Counted from the stretch's first letter, positions 27,065 through 38,147 are shown. The stretch: DNA of 64,000 nt from Pseudomonas moorei (GCF_008801475.1 NZ_VZPP01000013.1:1-64000), one strand, 5' to 3'. Numbers and translations are program-made. The notes: a model not told the origin generated them from the letters alone.

Positions 27065-28165
27065 TTACACGTTGAAGCGGAAGTGCATCACGTCGCCGTC
27101 CTTGACGATGTAGTCCTTGCCTTCCAGGCGCCATTTACCGGCTTCCTTGGTACCGGCTTCACCCTTGTACTGGATGAAGTCGTTGTAGGCGATCACTTCG
27201 GCGCGGATGAAGCCTTTTTCGAAGTCGGTGTGGATCACGCCCGCAGCTTGTGGTGCGGTGGCACCTACGCGGACGGTCCAGGCGCGGACTTCTTCGACAC
27301 CGGCGGTGAAATAAGTCTGCAGGTGCAGCATTTCGTAGCCAGCGCGGATCACGCGGTTCAGGCCTGGCTCTTCGAGGCCCAGGGCTTCGAGGAACATGTC
27401 TTTCTCTTCACCGTCTTCCAGTTCGGCGATTTCCGCTTCGATCTTGTTGCAGACCGGTACAACCATGGCGCCTTCTTCTTCGGCGATGGCTTTTACCACG
27501 TCCAGGTGCGGGTTGTTTTCGAAACCGTCTTCAGCGACGTTGGCGATGTACATGACCGGTTTGGTGGTCAGCAGGTGGAAGCCCTTGATCACCGCTTTTT
27601 CGTCGGCGCTCATGTTCTTCATCAGGCTGCGCGCAGGCTTGCCCAGGGTGAAGTGAGCGATCAATTGCTCCAGCAGGCCTTTCTGGACCACTGCGTCCTT
27701 GTCACCGCCCTTGGCGTTGCGCGCGACTTTCTGCAGTTGCTTCTCGCAGCTGTCTAGGTCGGCGAAGATCAGTTCCAGGTCGATGATTTCGATGTCGCGT
27801 TTCGGGTCGACGCTGTTGGAGACGTGAATCACGTTCTCGTCTTCGAAGCAGCGGACCACGTGGGCGATGGCATCGGTTTCGCGGATGTTGGCCAGGAATT
27901 TGTTACCCAGGCCTTCACCTTTCGACGCACCGGCCACCAGGCCAGCGATGTCAACGAATTCCATGGTGGTCGGCAGGATGCGCTTCGGATTGACGATCGC
28001 GGCCAGGGCTTCCAGGCGCGGGTCCGGCATCGGCACGATACCGCTGTTGGGCTCGATGGTGCAGAAGGGGAAGTTCTCTGCCGCGATACCGGATTTGGTC
28101 AGGGCGTTGAACAGGGTGGACTTGCCGACGTTAGGCAGGCCGACGATGCCGCAATTGAATCCCAT
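27065..28165 (-). CDS. ychF: YchF, redox-regulated ATPase
   Basis: Obg-family P-loop ATPase linked to ribosomes and oxidative stress. The 366-residue protein has GLPNVGKST near residue 8, DIAGLV near residue 70, and NVAE in place of the GTPase NKxD motif, which explains ATP preference. A C-terminal TGS domain ends with MHFRFNV. Length is normal. It follows pth by 22 bases, the usual pth-ychF pairing. The ATG has a good ribosome site (gagggg). Confidence 0.95.
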   Translation of the reverse strand: MGFNCGIVGLPNVGKSTLFNALTKSGIAAENFPFCTIEPNSGIVPMPDPRLEALAAIVNPKRILPTTMEFVDIAGLVAGASKGEGLGNKFLANIRETDAIAHVVRCFEDENVIHVSNSVDPKRDIEIIDLELIFADLDSCEKQLQKVARNAKGGDKDAVVQKGLLEQLIAHFTLGKPARSLMKNMSADEKAVIKGFHLLTTKPVMYIANVAEDGFENNPHLDVVKAIAEEEGAMVVPVCNKIEAEIAELEDGEEKDMFLEALGLEEPGLNRVIRAGYEMLHLQTYFTAGVEEVRAWTVRVGATAPQAAGVIHTDFEKGFIRAEVIAYNDFIQYKGEAGTKEAGKWRLEGKDYIVKDGDVMHFRFNV

Positions 28166-28187
28166 GGTGTTTCCCCTCGGATAAGAG

Positions 28188-28772
28188 TCAGGCCTTCTGG
28201 CTGTGCAGGTTTTTCATCGCGCGGTTCCATTCACCGGCGAGGATATCCGGCAGCACGCCGAGGGCAAAGTCGATGCTGGCATCGAGTTTTTCCTGTTCGG
28301 CGCGTGGCGCACGACCCAGGACGAAATTTGAAACCATACTGGCAACGCCCGGGTGGCCAATGCCAAGCCGCAAGCGGTGAAAGGTATTCTGATTGCCCAG
28401 TTGCGCGATGATGTCGCGCAACCCGTTGTGACCGCCATGGCCGCCGCCCTGTTTGAGCTTGGCGACGCCCGGAGGCAGGTCGAGTTCGTCGTGCGCCACC
28501 AGGATCTCTTCGGGCTTGATGCGGAAGAATCCGGCGAGTGCCGCTACGGCCTGGCCGCTGCGGTTCATATAGGTGGTGGGAATCAGCAGACGAACATCCT
28601 GACCCTGATGCGTATAGCGCCCGGTCAGGCCGAAATATTTGCGATCAGCCACAAGGTTCACGCCTTGTGCGCTCGCGATGCGCTCAACAAAAAGGGCCCC
28701 TGCGTTATGCCGGGTCTGTTCGTATTCAGCGCCTGGATTTCCCAAGCCAACGATCAGTTTTATGGCAGTCAC
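28188..28772 (-). CDS. pth: Peptidyl-tRNA hydrolase
   Basis: Recycles peptidyl-tRNA released from stalled ribosomes. The protein has 194 residues with LIVGLGNPGAEYEQTRHNAG (catalytic His in TRHN), TYMNRSGQ and the KQGGGHGGHNGLRD loop. It starts with GTG. Upstream is rplY, 169 bases away; downstream ychF. Confidence 0.95.
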   Translation of the reverse strand: MTAIKLIVGLGNPGAEYEQTRHNAGALFVERIASAQGVNLVADRKYFGLTGRYTHQGQDVRLLIPTTYMNRSGQAVAALAGFFRIKPEEILVAHDELDLPPGVAKLKQGGGHGGHNGLRDIIAQLGNQNTFHRLRLGIGHPGVASMVSNFVLGRAPRAEQEKLDASIDFALGVLPDILAGEWNRAMKNLHSQKA

Positions 28773-28941
28773 GATAGGGGCCCTTCTTTGGAGTGGTGGA
28801 TAACATCGCCGCCATCAGGGAGTGCGGCGAAAGTGGACGAAAATTGCTCATTTACCATTATGTAAACTCCGCGTTCTCGCCCGCTTTCTCGCTACGCTCT
28901 AGTCCGCGATGTTTCCGGTCACTCCGGCGAACAGAGTGAAA

Positions 28942-29544
28942 TTACTCTGCTGCGCCTTCTTCGGTAGCTTCTGGAGCAACACGTGGAGCGTGAACGTTGG
29001 CAACAGCCAGGTCGTTACCGTGAGCCAGAGCAACGAACTCAACGCCTTTAGGGGCGGTGATGTCGGACAGGTGAATGATCGAGCCGACTTCAGCGTTAGC
29101 CAGGTCAACTTCGATGAATTCAGGCAGGTCTTTTGGCAGGCAGGACACTTCGATTTCAGCAACAACGTGCGAAATCTCGCCGCCTTTCTTCACCGGAGCA
29201 GCTTCGTTGATGAAGTGCACTGGAACGGTAGCGGTCAGCTTCTGGCCGGCAACTACGCGTACGAAGTCAGCGTGCATCACGTGGCCTTTGGCCGGGTGAC
29301 GCTGCAGAGCCTTGATGATTACGTTTTGCTTGGTGCCGCCAACGTTCAGCTCGATGATGTGGCTGTAAGCCGCTTCGTTTTCGAGCAGTTTGGCAACTTC
29401 TTTAGCCAGCATGCTGATGGATTCAGGTGCTTTTTCGCCACCGTAAACTACAGCTGGAACCAGGCTTGCGAGACGACGCAGGCGGCGGCTCGCACCTTTC
29501 CCCAGGTCGGAACGCACTTCAGCATTCAGAGTAAAATCGTTCAT
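28942..29544 (-). CDS. rplY: Ribosomal protein L25 (Ctc type)
   Basis: 5S rRNA-binding ribosomal protein of the longer two-domain TL5/CTC form, about 200 residues. The N-terminal domain has GKGASRRLRR; the C-terminal beta domain ends in an acidic Ala/Glu tail. The ATG at 29544 is preceded by tggaga. It follows prs after a 141-base gap containing a terminator-like hairpin, so it may have its own promoter. Confidence 0.95.
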   Translation of the reverse strand: MNDFTLNAEVRSDLGKGASRRLRRLASLVPAVVYGGEKAPESISMLAKEVAKLLENEAAYSHIIELNVGGTKQNVIIKALQRHPAKGHVMHADFVRVVAGQKLTATVPVHFINEAAPVKKGGEISHVVAEIEVSCLPKDLPEFIEVDLANAEVGSIIHLSDITAPKGVEFVALAHGNDLAVANVHAPRVAPEATEEGAAE

Positions 29545-29607
29545 GTTGTATCTCCAAAATAACCACATTCGCCCCAGCGTTTGCGACCAGCGCTAAAGGC
29601 GATATGG

Positions 29608-29654
29608 GCAAAAAAGCCCCGCCCCGACAGGAATGCCGGGGCGGGGCGCTTTTC
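29608..29654 (-). terminator. Hairpin between prs and rplY
   Basis: GC-rich stem gccccgcccc / ggggcggggc around a 12-base loop; on the minus strand it is followed by a T run after prs. It may attenuate rather than fully stop read-through into rplY. Confidence 0.75.
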
Positions 29655-29685
29655 GTCAACGAGATGTTCGAGAAGGGCAGGGCCC

Positions 29686-30627
29686 TTAGCGGAACATCGC
29701 GCTGATCGATTCTTCATTGCTGATGCGGCGGACCGCCTCGGCAACTACCGGTGCGATATCCAGTTGACGGATACGCGCACAGGCTTGTGCAGCAGCGGAC
29801 AGCGGGATGGTGTTGGTCACCACCAGCTCGTCCAGCACGGAATTTTCAATGTTTTCGATCGCCCGACCCGACAGCACAGGGTGCGTGCAGTAGGCGAAAA
29901 CCTTGGCAGCGCCATGCTCTTTCAGGGCCTTGGCCGCGTGGCACAGGGTGCCGGCGGTATCGACCATGTCATCGACCAGAATACAGGTACGCCCTTCGAC
30001 ATCACCGATGATATGCATCACTTCAGAGTGATTGGCTTTCTCACGGCGTTTGTCGATGATCCCGAGATCCACGCCCAGGGATTTGGCAACGGCACGTGCA
30101 CGCACGACGCCACCAATGTCCGGGGACACGATCATCAGGTTTTCGAAGCGCTGATCTTCAATGTCATCCACCAGAACCGGGGAGCCGTAGATGTTATCTA
30201 CCGGAATATCGAAGAAGCCCTGGATTTGGTCAGCATGCAAATCAACCGTGAGAACACGGTCGATGCCGACTACGGTAAGCATGTCAGCCACGACTTTCGC
30301 GCTGATAGCCACACGTGCGGAACGCGGACGGCGATCCTGACGGGCATAACCAAAGTAAGGAATAACAGCAGTGATACGAGTAGCTGAGGAGCGGCGGAAG
30401 GCATCGGCCATCACTACCAGTTCCATCAGGTTATCGTTGGTCGGAGCGCAAGTCGGCTGAATAATGAAAACATCTTTACCGCGGACGTTTTCATTGATCT
30501 CGGCTGTAATTTCGCCGTCGGAGAATTTACCGACAGAGATGTCACCGAGAGGGATATGCAGCTGACGTACGACACGCCGAGCCAGATCGGGGTTAGCGTT
30601 CCCCGTAAAGACCATCATCTTGGACAC
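29686..30627 (-). CDS. prs: Ribose-phosphate pyrophosphokinase
   Basis: Makes PRPP from ribose 5-phosphate and ATP for nucleotide, His, Trp and NAD synthesis. The 313-residue form starts at GTG 30627 (SKMMVFTGNANPDLARR), the normal length for the family. Motifs: DLHADQIQGFF, the ATP-loop YFGYARQDRR and the PRPP loop LVDDMVDTAGT. A longer in-frame reading would extend into the tRNA-Gln region and is not real. Two PRPP consumers, upp and hpt, also lie in this window but far away. Confidence 0.95.
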   Translation of the reverse strand: MSKMMVFTGNANPDLARRVVRQLHIPLGDISVGKFSDGEITAEINENVRGKDVFIIQPTCAPTNDNLMELVVMADAFRRSSATRITAVIPYFGYARQDRRPRSARVAISAKVVADMLTVVGIDRVLTVDLHADQIQGFFDIPVDNIYGSPVLVDDIEDQRFENLMIVSPDIGGVVRARAVAKSLGVDLGIIDKRREKANHSEVMHIIGDVEGRTCILVDDMVDTAGTLCHAAKALKEHGAAKVFAYCTHPVLSGRAIENIENSVLDELVVTNTIPLSAAAQACARIRQLDIAPVVAEAVRRISNEESISAMFR

Positions 30628-30673
30628 GCGCAGTACCTGAAGGCTGAGGGTAACCTGGATGAGTATAGGAAAA

Positions 30674-30748
30674 TGGCAGGGGCGGCTGGATTCGAACCAA
30701 CGCATGGCAGGATCAAAACCTGCTGCCTTACCGCTTGGCGACGCCCCT
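30674..30748 (-). tRNA. tRNA-Gln (TTG)
   Basis: 75 bases including encoded CCA. Acceptor aggggcg pairs with cgcccct with discriminator G; anticodon arm gcaggttTTGatcctgc; T arm ggttcgaatcc. It lies between ispE and prs, 36 bases from the ispE stop, so is likely processed from an ispE-tRNA-prs transcript. Confidence 0.96.
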
Positions 30749-30784
30749 GTATCTGTTGCAACGATTACCCAGTAATCGATTCCT

Positions 30785-31636
30785 TTAGAGCAGACTTTGC
30801 AGCTTGCGATGCAACATCGAAATGTTGCTTCCTTTTGCTACAAACCCTGTAAGGGTCTCTGTAAGAAGGGCCGAGACTTTATCAGCTTCAGCTTTGCTTG
30901 GGAAGCCCCCAAACACACAACTTCCAGTTCCGGTGAGTTTTGCTTCGGTAAAATTACCTAACAAATTCAATGCGTTACGTACCTCTGGATAACGCCTTGA
31001 TACTACCGGCAAGCAGTCATTTCGACTGTTTCCCTTGGGAACGGGGCGCACTTTAATGGGCGGCGAGTTACGTGTCAACAACGGATCGGAAAAAATTTCT
31101 GCCGTACTTACAGATACTTGCGGCACGAGCACGAGATACCACGGTTCTTCCGGGTCTACCGGGGTCAGTTTCTCGCCCACGCCCTCGGCGAAAGCGGCGT
31201 GACCACGGACGAAAACCGGGACGTCGGCACCTAGCGTCAGACCCAGGGCGGCCAGCCGATCCTCATCCCAGCCCAATTGCCAGAGGTGATTCAGGCCCAG
31301 CAGGGTGGTTGCGGCATTCGAGCTGCCGCCACCGATCCCGCCGCCCATGGGCAGGATTTTATCGATCCAGATATCGATGCCGAGCGAGCAGCCGGATTGC
31401 TCCTGAAGTTTTTTCGCCGCTTTAACGATCAGGTTGCTGTCATGGGGGACGCCTTCGAACTCGGTGTGCAGGCGAATGACACCGTCATCGCGCACGGCGA
31501 AGGTGATTTCGTCGCCATAGTCCAGAAATTGAAACAGCGTCTGCAATTCGTGATAGCCATCTTCGCGGCGACCGAGAATGTGCAGCATCAGGTTGAGCTT
31601 GGCCGGGGAGGGCAGGGTCAGGCGAGTGGCAGGCAT
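30785..31636 (-). CDS. ispE: 4-diphosphocytidyl-2-C-methyl-D-erythritol kinase
   Basis: GHMP kinase of the MEP isoprenoid pathway. The 283-residue protein has SPAKLNLMLHILGRREDGYHEL at its N-terminus (Lys10-region catalytic site) and the ATP loop PMGGGIGGGSSNAA. It starts one base after the lolB stop, an arrangement (lolB-ispE-tRNA-prs) common to gamma-proteobacteria. Confidence 0.95.
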   Translation of the reverse strand: MPATRLTLPSPAKLNLMLHILGRREDGYHELQTLFQFLDYGDEITFAVRDDGVIRLHTEFEGVPHDSNLIVKAAKKLQEQSGCSLGIDIWIDKILPMGGGIGGGSSNAATTLLGLNHLWQLGWDEDRLAALGLTLGADVPVFVRGHAAFAEGVGEKLTPVDPEEPWYLVLVPQVSVSTAEIFSDPLLTRNSPPIKVRPVPKGNSRNDCLPVVSRRYPEVRNALNLLGNFTEAKLTGTGSCVFGGFPSKAEADKVSALLTETLTGFVAKGSNISMLHRKLQSLL

Positions 31637-31637
31637 G

Positions 31638-32255
31638 TCATTGCCCCAGCTTGCGCGGTTGCCAGGCCTTGATCACCAGGGTGACATCAAGGTCGGTGCC
31701 GTGCAGTTTGATGCGCTCGGGCAACCAGTAGCCGTTTTGCTCGGTGTAGGCGGTGTACTCGACTTGCCAGCCATCCTGCTCGAGATTGGCCAGGCGGCTG
31801 TCGCCATCGAGTGTCAGGCGGCTTTTGCTGTCCGGAGCCGGGAGTCCGCGGACCCACCAGGCCAGATTGGACACCGGCAACTTCCAGCCCAGCTGTTCTT
31901 CAAGCAGGACTTCCGGACTCGGCGCTTCATAGCGGCCCTGGTTGGCGACTTCCAGAGAGACTTTGCCCGGCCGCCCGGTCAGGCGTGCCGCACCGCGACC
32001 CAGGGGGCCGGAAAGGCGGATGTCGTAGTAATCCTGGCGTTGCAGCCAGAACAGCGTGCCACTACCTGAATCCTTGGGTGCGCGAATGCCGATCTTGCCG
32101 TCGATCTGCCAGCCGTCGAGACCGGTCAGTTGTTGCTTGTGTTCGCGCCATTGGGCGGGGTTGCCATGGCCCTCGACGGATTCGCGGGCACCGAAGCCCG
32201 CGCAACCGGCGAGCAGGGCGATGAAACTGAAAACGATGATGTGGCGCAAAAACAT
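31638..32255 (-). CDS. lolB: LolB, outer-membrane lipoprotein receptor
   Basis: Accepts lipoproteins from LolA and inserts them into the outer membrane. The 205-residue precursor has a lipobox, LLAGC, with Cys18 as lipidation site and Ala at +2, consistent with outer-membrane sorting. The protruding-loop region and WWVRGLPAPDSK match the family. Four bases separate it from the upstream TPR lipoprotein gene. Confidence 0.94.
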   Translation of the reverse strand: MFLRHIIVFSFIALLAGCAGFGARESVEGHGNPAQWREHKQQLTGLDGWQIDGKIGIRAPKDSGSGTLFWLQRQDYYDIRLSGPLGRGAARLTGRPGKVSLEVANQGRYEAPSPEVLLEEQLGWKLPVSNLAWWVRGLPAPDSKSRLTLDGDSRLANLEQDGWQVEYTAYTEQNGYWLPERIKLHGTDLDVTLVIKAWQPRKLGQ

Positions 32256-32259
32256 AATC

Positions 32260-33984
32260 TTAAAGAGTCTCTGATCCGGTCAGGCGTTTGATGGTGCCGC
32301 GCAGGGTTGGGCTGTCAGGCTGTTCCTTGAGGAATTTTCCCCAGATTTGTTTGGCTTCGCGTTGCTTGCCATTGGCCCATAGCACTTCACCCAGGTGCGC
32401 GGCGACTTCCTGATCAGGGAAACGCTGCAGCGCCTGGCGCAGCAGGCGTTCGGCTTCGTCGAGGTTACCCAGGCGGAAGTTGACCCAGCCGAGGCTGTCG
32501 AGGACCGCCGGGTCTTCCGGGCTGATCTGGTGGGCCTGTTCGATCAGGGCCTTGGCTTCGGCGTAACGGGTCGTACGATCGGACAGGGTGTAGCCCAGGG
32601 CGTTCAGCGCCATGGCGTTGTCCGGATCGCGCTTGATGATCAGGCGCAGGTCTTTTTCCATCTGCGCCAGGTCATTGCGCTTTTCCGCCTGCATGGCGCG
32701 GGTGTAGAGCAGGTTCAAGTCGTCCGGGTATTTCTGCAGGGCTGTTCCCAGAACGCTCCAGGCTTTGTCACCCTGTTTGTTGGCGGACAGGGCTTCGGCC
32801 TCGATCAAGTACAGCTGGATCGCGTAGTCCGGCTGCGCATCGCGTTCGGCCGCCAGGCGGCGTTGTGCTTCGGCGGTCTTGCCGTTGTTCATCAGGATAT
32901 CGGCCTGGCGCAATTGTGCCGGCAGGTAATCATTGCCCGGGCCCACCTGGCCATATTCGACCAGTGCACCCTGTGGATCGTTGCGCTCTTCAGCGATGCG
33001 GCCAAGGTTGAGGTGCGCGGAATCGACGTGGCTTTCCCGGGCGATCAGGTCTTCAAGGTAGCCCTTGGCCTCGTCCCAGGCCTTGGCTTCCAGGCACACG
33101 AGCGCCAGGGAATAACGCAATTCATCGTCTTCCGGGTATTGCTGGACCAGGCTCGAGAACTCGGCTTTGGCGTCGTCCATCCGGTCCTGTTCAACGAGCA
33201 TGCGTGCGTAGGTCAGGCGCAGGCGTTTGTCGTCCGGGTATTTCTTGATGCTTTTTTGCAGCAGTGGCAAGGCCTCGTCACCGCGATCGAGGGTTTGCAG
33301 CAGGCGCGCGCGCAGCAGAATCGGGGCTATTTCGCCTTCATCAGGCGGATTGTTTTCCAGCAGGGTCAGCGCGCCTTTGGCGTCTCCATCCTGCTGCATC
33401 AGCAAAGCCTTGCCGAAAATCAGCTGACTATTGTTCGGGTGACGTTGCAATAAACGGTCGAAACTCTTCATCAGACCGTTACGCGTGTCCTGGTCGGTAT
33501 CGGCGGCGGACAGGGCGAGGAAGTCGAAATGGGTGTCGCCCTTGCCTTGCAGGACTTTCTCCATATAGACCATGGAGTCGTCATAGCGCCCTGCGCGTGC
33601 CAGTTGTACGGCCGCGGCACGTTGCGCCTCGAGGTCGTTCGGGGCGTTTTTGGCCCAGATCAACGAAGTATCCAGGGCGGCCTGGTCGGCGCCCAGGTAC
33701 TCGGCGATACGGAATGCCCGCTCGGAGATGCCCGGATCCTGGGTGTTGATGGCCTGGGTCACATAGTTGTCCAGGGCAATGTCGAAACGATTGCGCTGGC
33801 CAGCCAGTTCGGCGCTCAGCAGGCTGAAGACCGTGTCTTCGCTGAATGAGCTGTAAACCTTGGGCTTTTCAGGTGCCGGAGTGCTGTCTTCGACCGGCGA
33901 CGTACCGTCCGACGATACGGGTGCCAAGACCTGGCAGCCGCTGAGGAAGACAAAAGCGAGGAGCAACGCGGAGGATCTATTCAT
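32260..33984 (-). CDS. TPR-repeat lipoprotein
   Basis: Predicted outer-membrane lipoprotein of 574 residues: lipobox LSGC with Cys17, a low-complexity linker, then TPR repeats covering most of the chain, the clearest near the C-terminus (NAMALNALGYTLSDR, DPAVLDSLGWVNFRLGN). The position next to lolB matches P. aeruginosa PA4667. The function is unknown, presumably a scaffold for envelope proteins. It is divergent from hemA. Confidence 0.88.
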   Translation of the reverse strand: MNRSSALLLAFVFLSGCQVLAPVSSDGTSPVEDSTPAPEKPKVYSSFSEDTVFSLLSAELAGQRNRFDIALDNYVTQAINTQDPGISERAFRIAEYLGADQAALDTSLIWAKNAPNDLEAQRAAAVQLARAGRYDDSMVYMEKVLQGKGDTHFDFLALSAADTDQDTRNGLMKSFDRLLQRHPNNSQLIFGKALLMQQDGDAKGALTLLENNPPDEGEIAPILLRARLLQTLDRGDEALPLLQKSIKKYPDDKRLRLTYARMLVEQDRMDDAKAEFSSLVQQYPEDDELRYSLALVCLEAKAWDEAKGYLEDLIARESHVDSAHLNLGRIAEERNDPQGALVEYGQVGPGNDYLPAQLRQADILMNNGKTAEAQRRLAAERDAQPDYAIQLYLIEAEALSANKQGDKAWSVLGTALQKYPDDLNLLYTRAMQAEKRNDLAQMEKDLRLIIKRDPDNAMALNALGYTLSDRTTRYAEAKALIEQAHQISPEDPAVLDSLGWVNFRLGNLDEAERLLRQALQRFPDQEVAAHLGEVLWANGKQREAKQIWGKFLKEQPDSPTLRGTIKRLTGSETL

Positions 33985-34137
33985 ATAGGAAGAGGACGAC
34001 TAACCTGCGGTCGGATCATCATGACACAAGCCTTGGGCCAAACATAACCGGCCTGCCATTTTCGCATGTGCATGCCTGTAAACGAGAACGGCTCGCAGTA
34101 CGGGCGGAAGCCTGCCATGGCAATAGATATCGAATAG

Positions 34138-34166
34138 TTGTTCTGATTCCGTCGAAGTAGGACAAT
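34138..34166 (+). promoter_or_regulatory. Candidate sigma-70 promoter for hemA
   Basis: TTGTTC at 34138-34143, a 17-base spacer, and GACAAT at 34161-34166, about 32 bases before the hemA ATG. Good spacing, imperfect -10. Confidence 0.35.
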
Positions 34167-34198
34167 TGCCGGCTTCACGTCACCATCAGCGACTTTGA

Positions 34199-35484
34199 AT
34201 GGCCTTCCTTGCACTCGGTATTAACCACAAGACTGCTTCAGTAGACGTCCGCGAGCGCGTGGCCTTTACCCCTGAGCAGCTGGTGGAGGCCTTGCAGCAG
34301 CTCTGCCGACTCACCGACAGCCGCGAAGCTGCGATCCTCTCCACCTGCAATCGCAGTGAGCTCTATATAGAACAGGATCACCTGTCGGCGGATATCGTTC
34401 TGCGCTGGCTGGCCGAATACCATCATTTGAGCCTCGACGAGCTGCGCGCGAGCGCCTATGTGCACGAAGATGATGCGGCAGTTCGTCACATGATGCGGGT
34501 GGCTTCCGGGCTCGATTCGCTGGTGCTGGGTGAACCGCAGATTCTCGGCCAGATGAAATCGGCCTACGCCGTGGCTCGGGAGGCCGGCACCATTGGCCCG
34601 TTGCTCGGACGCCTGTTCCAGGCCACGTTCAATGCCGCCAAGCAAGTGCGCACCGACACCGCCATCGGCGAAAACCCGGTCTCCGTGGCGTTTGCCGCGG
34701 TCAGCCTGGCGAAACAGATTTTCAGCGACCTGCAACGCAGCCAGGCCTTGCTGATTGGCGCCGGCGAGACCATCACCCTGGTCGCCCGCCATCTGCATGA
34801 CCTCGGCGTAAAGCGAATAGTGGTCGCCAATCGCACGCTGGAGCGGGCGAGTACATTGGCCGAGCAGTTCGGCGCCCATGCAGTGCTGCTGTCGGACATC
34901 CCGGCGGAACTGGTGCGCAGTGACATCGTCATCAGCTCCACTGCCAGCCAATTGCCGATCCTTGGCAAGGGCGCCGTGGAAAGCGCCCTGAAGCTGCGCA
35001 AGCACAAACCCATTTTCATGGTGGATATCGCCGTTCCCCGGGATATCGAACCAGAAGTCGGCGAGTTGGACGACGTTTATCTGTATAGCGTCGACGATCT
35101 CCATGAAGTGGTCGCCGAAAACCTCAAGAGCCGGCAAGGCGCTGCCCAAGCGGCGGAAGAGATGGTGTCGGTCGGCGCCGAGGATTTCATGGTCCGCCTG
35201 CGCGAATTGGCGGCGGTGGACGTACTCAAGGCCTATCGTCAACAAAGCGAACGCTTGCGCGACGAGGAACTGCAAAAGGCCCAGCGCCTGCTGGCCAACG
35301 GCGCGAGTGCCGACGATGTGCTGCTGCAACTGGCCCGTGGCCTGACCAACAAACTCATGCACGCACCGAGCGTGCAGTTGAAAAAGCTCTCTGCCGAAGG
35401 TCGCCTCGATGCGCTGGCGATGGCCCAGGAACTCTTTGCCCTCGGTGAGGGCTCATCGGAAAGCTTTTCGGATAAGAAACCGCA

Positions 35485-35488
<4 letters not shown>
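34199..35488 (+). CDS. hemA: Glutamyl-tRNA reductase
   Basis: First committed enzyme of C5 haem synthesis; reduces glutamyl-tRNA to glutamate-1-semialdehyde with NADPH. The 429-residue protein has catalytic Cys50 in ILSTCNRSELY and the NADPH loop LIGAGET near residue 184. It heads the hemA-prfA-prmC-moeB-murI operon and overlaps prfA by four bases (ATGA). No strong ribosome site is seen upstream of its ATG. Confidence 0.96.
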
Positions 35489-36567
<1,079 letters not shown>

Positions 36568-37398
36568 ATGACGATCATCGCCAGTTTGTTGCGCGCTGCC
36601 GATCTGCCCGACTCGCCCACGGCGCGTCTGGATGCAGAATTGTTGCTGGCGGCGGCGTTGGGCAAGTCCCGTAGTTTTCTGCACACCTGGCCGGAGCGCA
36701 TCGTTCCGAGCGAAGCGGCGCTGACGTTCGCCGAATACCTGCAGCGCCGTCGCAGCGGTGAGCCGGTGGCCTACATTCTGGGCCAGCAAGGCTTCTGGAA
36801 GCTCGATCTGGAAGTGGCGCCACACACGCTGATCCCGCGTCCGGACACCGAGTTGTTGGTGGAAGCCGCGCTTGAATTGTTGCCTGCTATACCGTCCAGG
36901 GTCCTCGACCTCGGCACCGGCAGTGGTGCCATCGCCCTGGCCCTGGCCAGCGAGCGTCCGGCCTGGAAGGTCACCGCCGTCGATCGCGTGCTCGAAGCGG
37001 TGGCCCTGGCCGAACGCAATCGTCAGCGCCTGAATTTGAACAACGCCACGGTGCTGAGCAGTCATTGGTTCAGCGCCCTGGAAGGGCAGCGGTTTGATCT
37101 GATCATCAGCAATCCACCCTACATCGCGGCGACCGATCCGCACCTGGCGGAAGGCGATGTGCGCTTCGAACCGGCCAGTGCCCTGGTGGCCGGAGTCGAC
37201 GGGCTCGACGATTTGCGCTTGATCGTTGCTCAGGCACCGGAGCATCTGGCAGCCGGTGGCTGGCTGATGCTAGAACACGGATATGACCAGGCCGAGGCGG
37301 TGCGTGATTTGCTGCTGACCCGTGGCTTTGAAGAAGTCCACAGCCGTACCGATCTGGGCGGTCATCAACGCATCAGTCTGGGGCGTCTGCCATGCTGA
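36568..37398 (+). CDS. prmC: Release factor glutamine methyltransferase
   Basis: SAM-dependent enzyme methylating the GGQ glutamine of release factors. Of 276 residues, the SAM motif is VLDLGTGSGAIALALA and the substrate-binding NPPY is at residues 182-185. It directly abuts the prfA stop and overlaps moeB by 7 bases, coupling modifier and substrate. Confidence 0.96.
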   Translation: MTIIASLLRAADLPDSPTARLDAELLLAAALGKSRSFLHTWPERIVPSEAALTFAEYLQRRRSGEPVAYILGQQGFWKLDLEVAPHTLIPRPDTELLVEAALELLPAIPSRVLDLGTGSGAIALALASERPAWKVTAVDRVLEAVALAERNRQRLNLNNATVLSSHWFSALEGQRFDLIISNPPYIAATDPHLAEGDVRFEPASALVAGVDGLDDLRLIVAQAPEHLAAGGWLMLEHGYDQAEAVRDLLLTRGFEEVHSRTDLGGHQRISLGRLPC

Positions 37399-38147
37399 AT
37401 GATCAGGAGTTGCTGCGTTACAGCCGGCAGATTCTGTTGCACCACGTCGACATCGACGGTCAGTTGCGCTTGAAAGACAGTCGCGTGCTGATTGTCGGTC
37501 TTGGTGGTTTGGGCGCGCCGGTAGCGCTGTATCTGGCAGCGGCGGGTGTCGGCCAGTTGCATCTGGCGGACTTCGATACGGTCGACCTGACCAATCTGCA
37601 ACGCCAGATCATTCACGACACCGACAGCGTCGGCATGAGCAAGGTCGATTCGGCGATCAAGCGCCTGACGGCAATCAACCCCGAGGTTCAACTGGTCGCC
37701 CATCGTACGGCGCTGGATGAAGACTCCCTGGCGGCGGCCGTTGCAGGGGTGGACCTGGTCCTCGACTGTTCCGACAATTTCTCCACCCGTGAAGCGATCA
37801 ATGCCGCTTGCGTGGCCGCCGCAAAGCCGCTGGTCAGCGGCGCGGCGATTCGCCTTGAAGGGCAGTTGTCGGTGTTCGACCCGCGTCGTCCGGAAAGTCC
37901 GTGCTACCACTGTTTGTACGGGCATGGCAGCGAGGCCGAACTGACCTGCAGCGAGGCCGGAGTGGTCGGTCCGCTGGTGGGGCTGGTCGGTAGCCTTCAA
38001 GCCCTTGAGGCACTCAAGCTGCTGGCGGGTTTCGGCGAGCCGTTGGTGGGGCGCCTGTTGTTGATCGACGCCTTGGGCTCGCGTTTCCGTGAGTTGCGCG
38101 TCAAGCGGGACCCGGGCTGTAGCGTTTGTGGGCCAAAGCATGCGTGA
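37392..38147 (+). CDS. moeB: MoeB-like molybdopterin-synthase adenylyltransferase
   Basis: E1-like enzyme that adenylates the C-terminal glycine of MoaD (or ThiS; ThiF is the main alternative). The 251-residue protein has the nucleotide loop LIVGLGGLGAPVALYL, the DFDTVDLTNLQRQ segment, and two zinc CxxC pairs (CYHC near residue 171, CSVC near residue 244). The operon position matches Pseudomonas moeB. Confidence 0.92.
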   Translation: MLNDQELLRYSRQILLHHVDIDGQLRLKDSRVLIVGLGGLGAPVALYLAAAGVGQLHLADFDTVDLTNLQRQIIHDTDSVGMSKVDSAIKRLTAINPEVQLVAHRTALDEDSLAAAVAGVDLVLDCSDNFSTREAINAACVAAAKPLVSGAAIRLEGQLSVFDPRRPESPCYHCLYGHGSEAELTCSEAGVVGPLVGLVGSLQALEALKLLAGFGEPLVGRLLLIDALGSRFRELRVKRDPGCSVCGPKHA

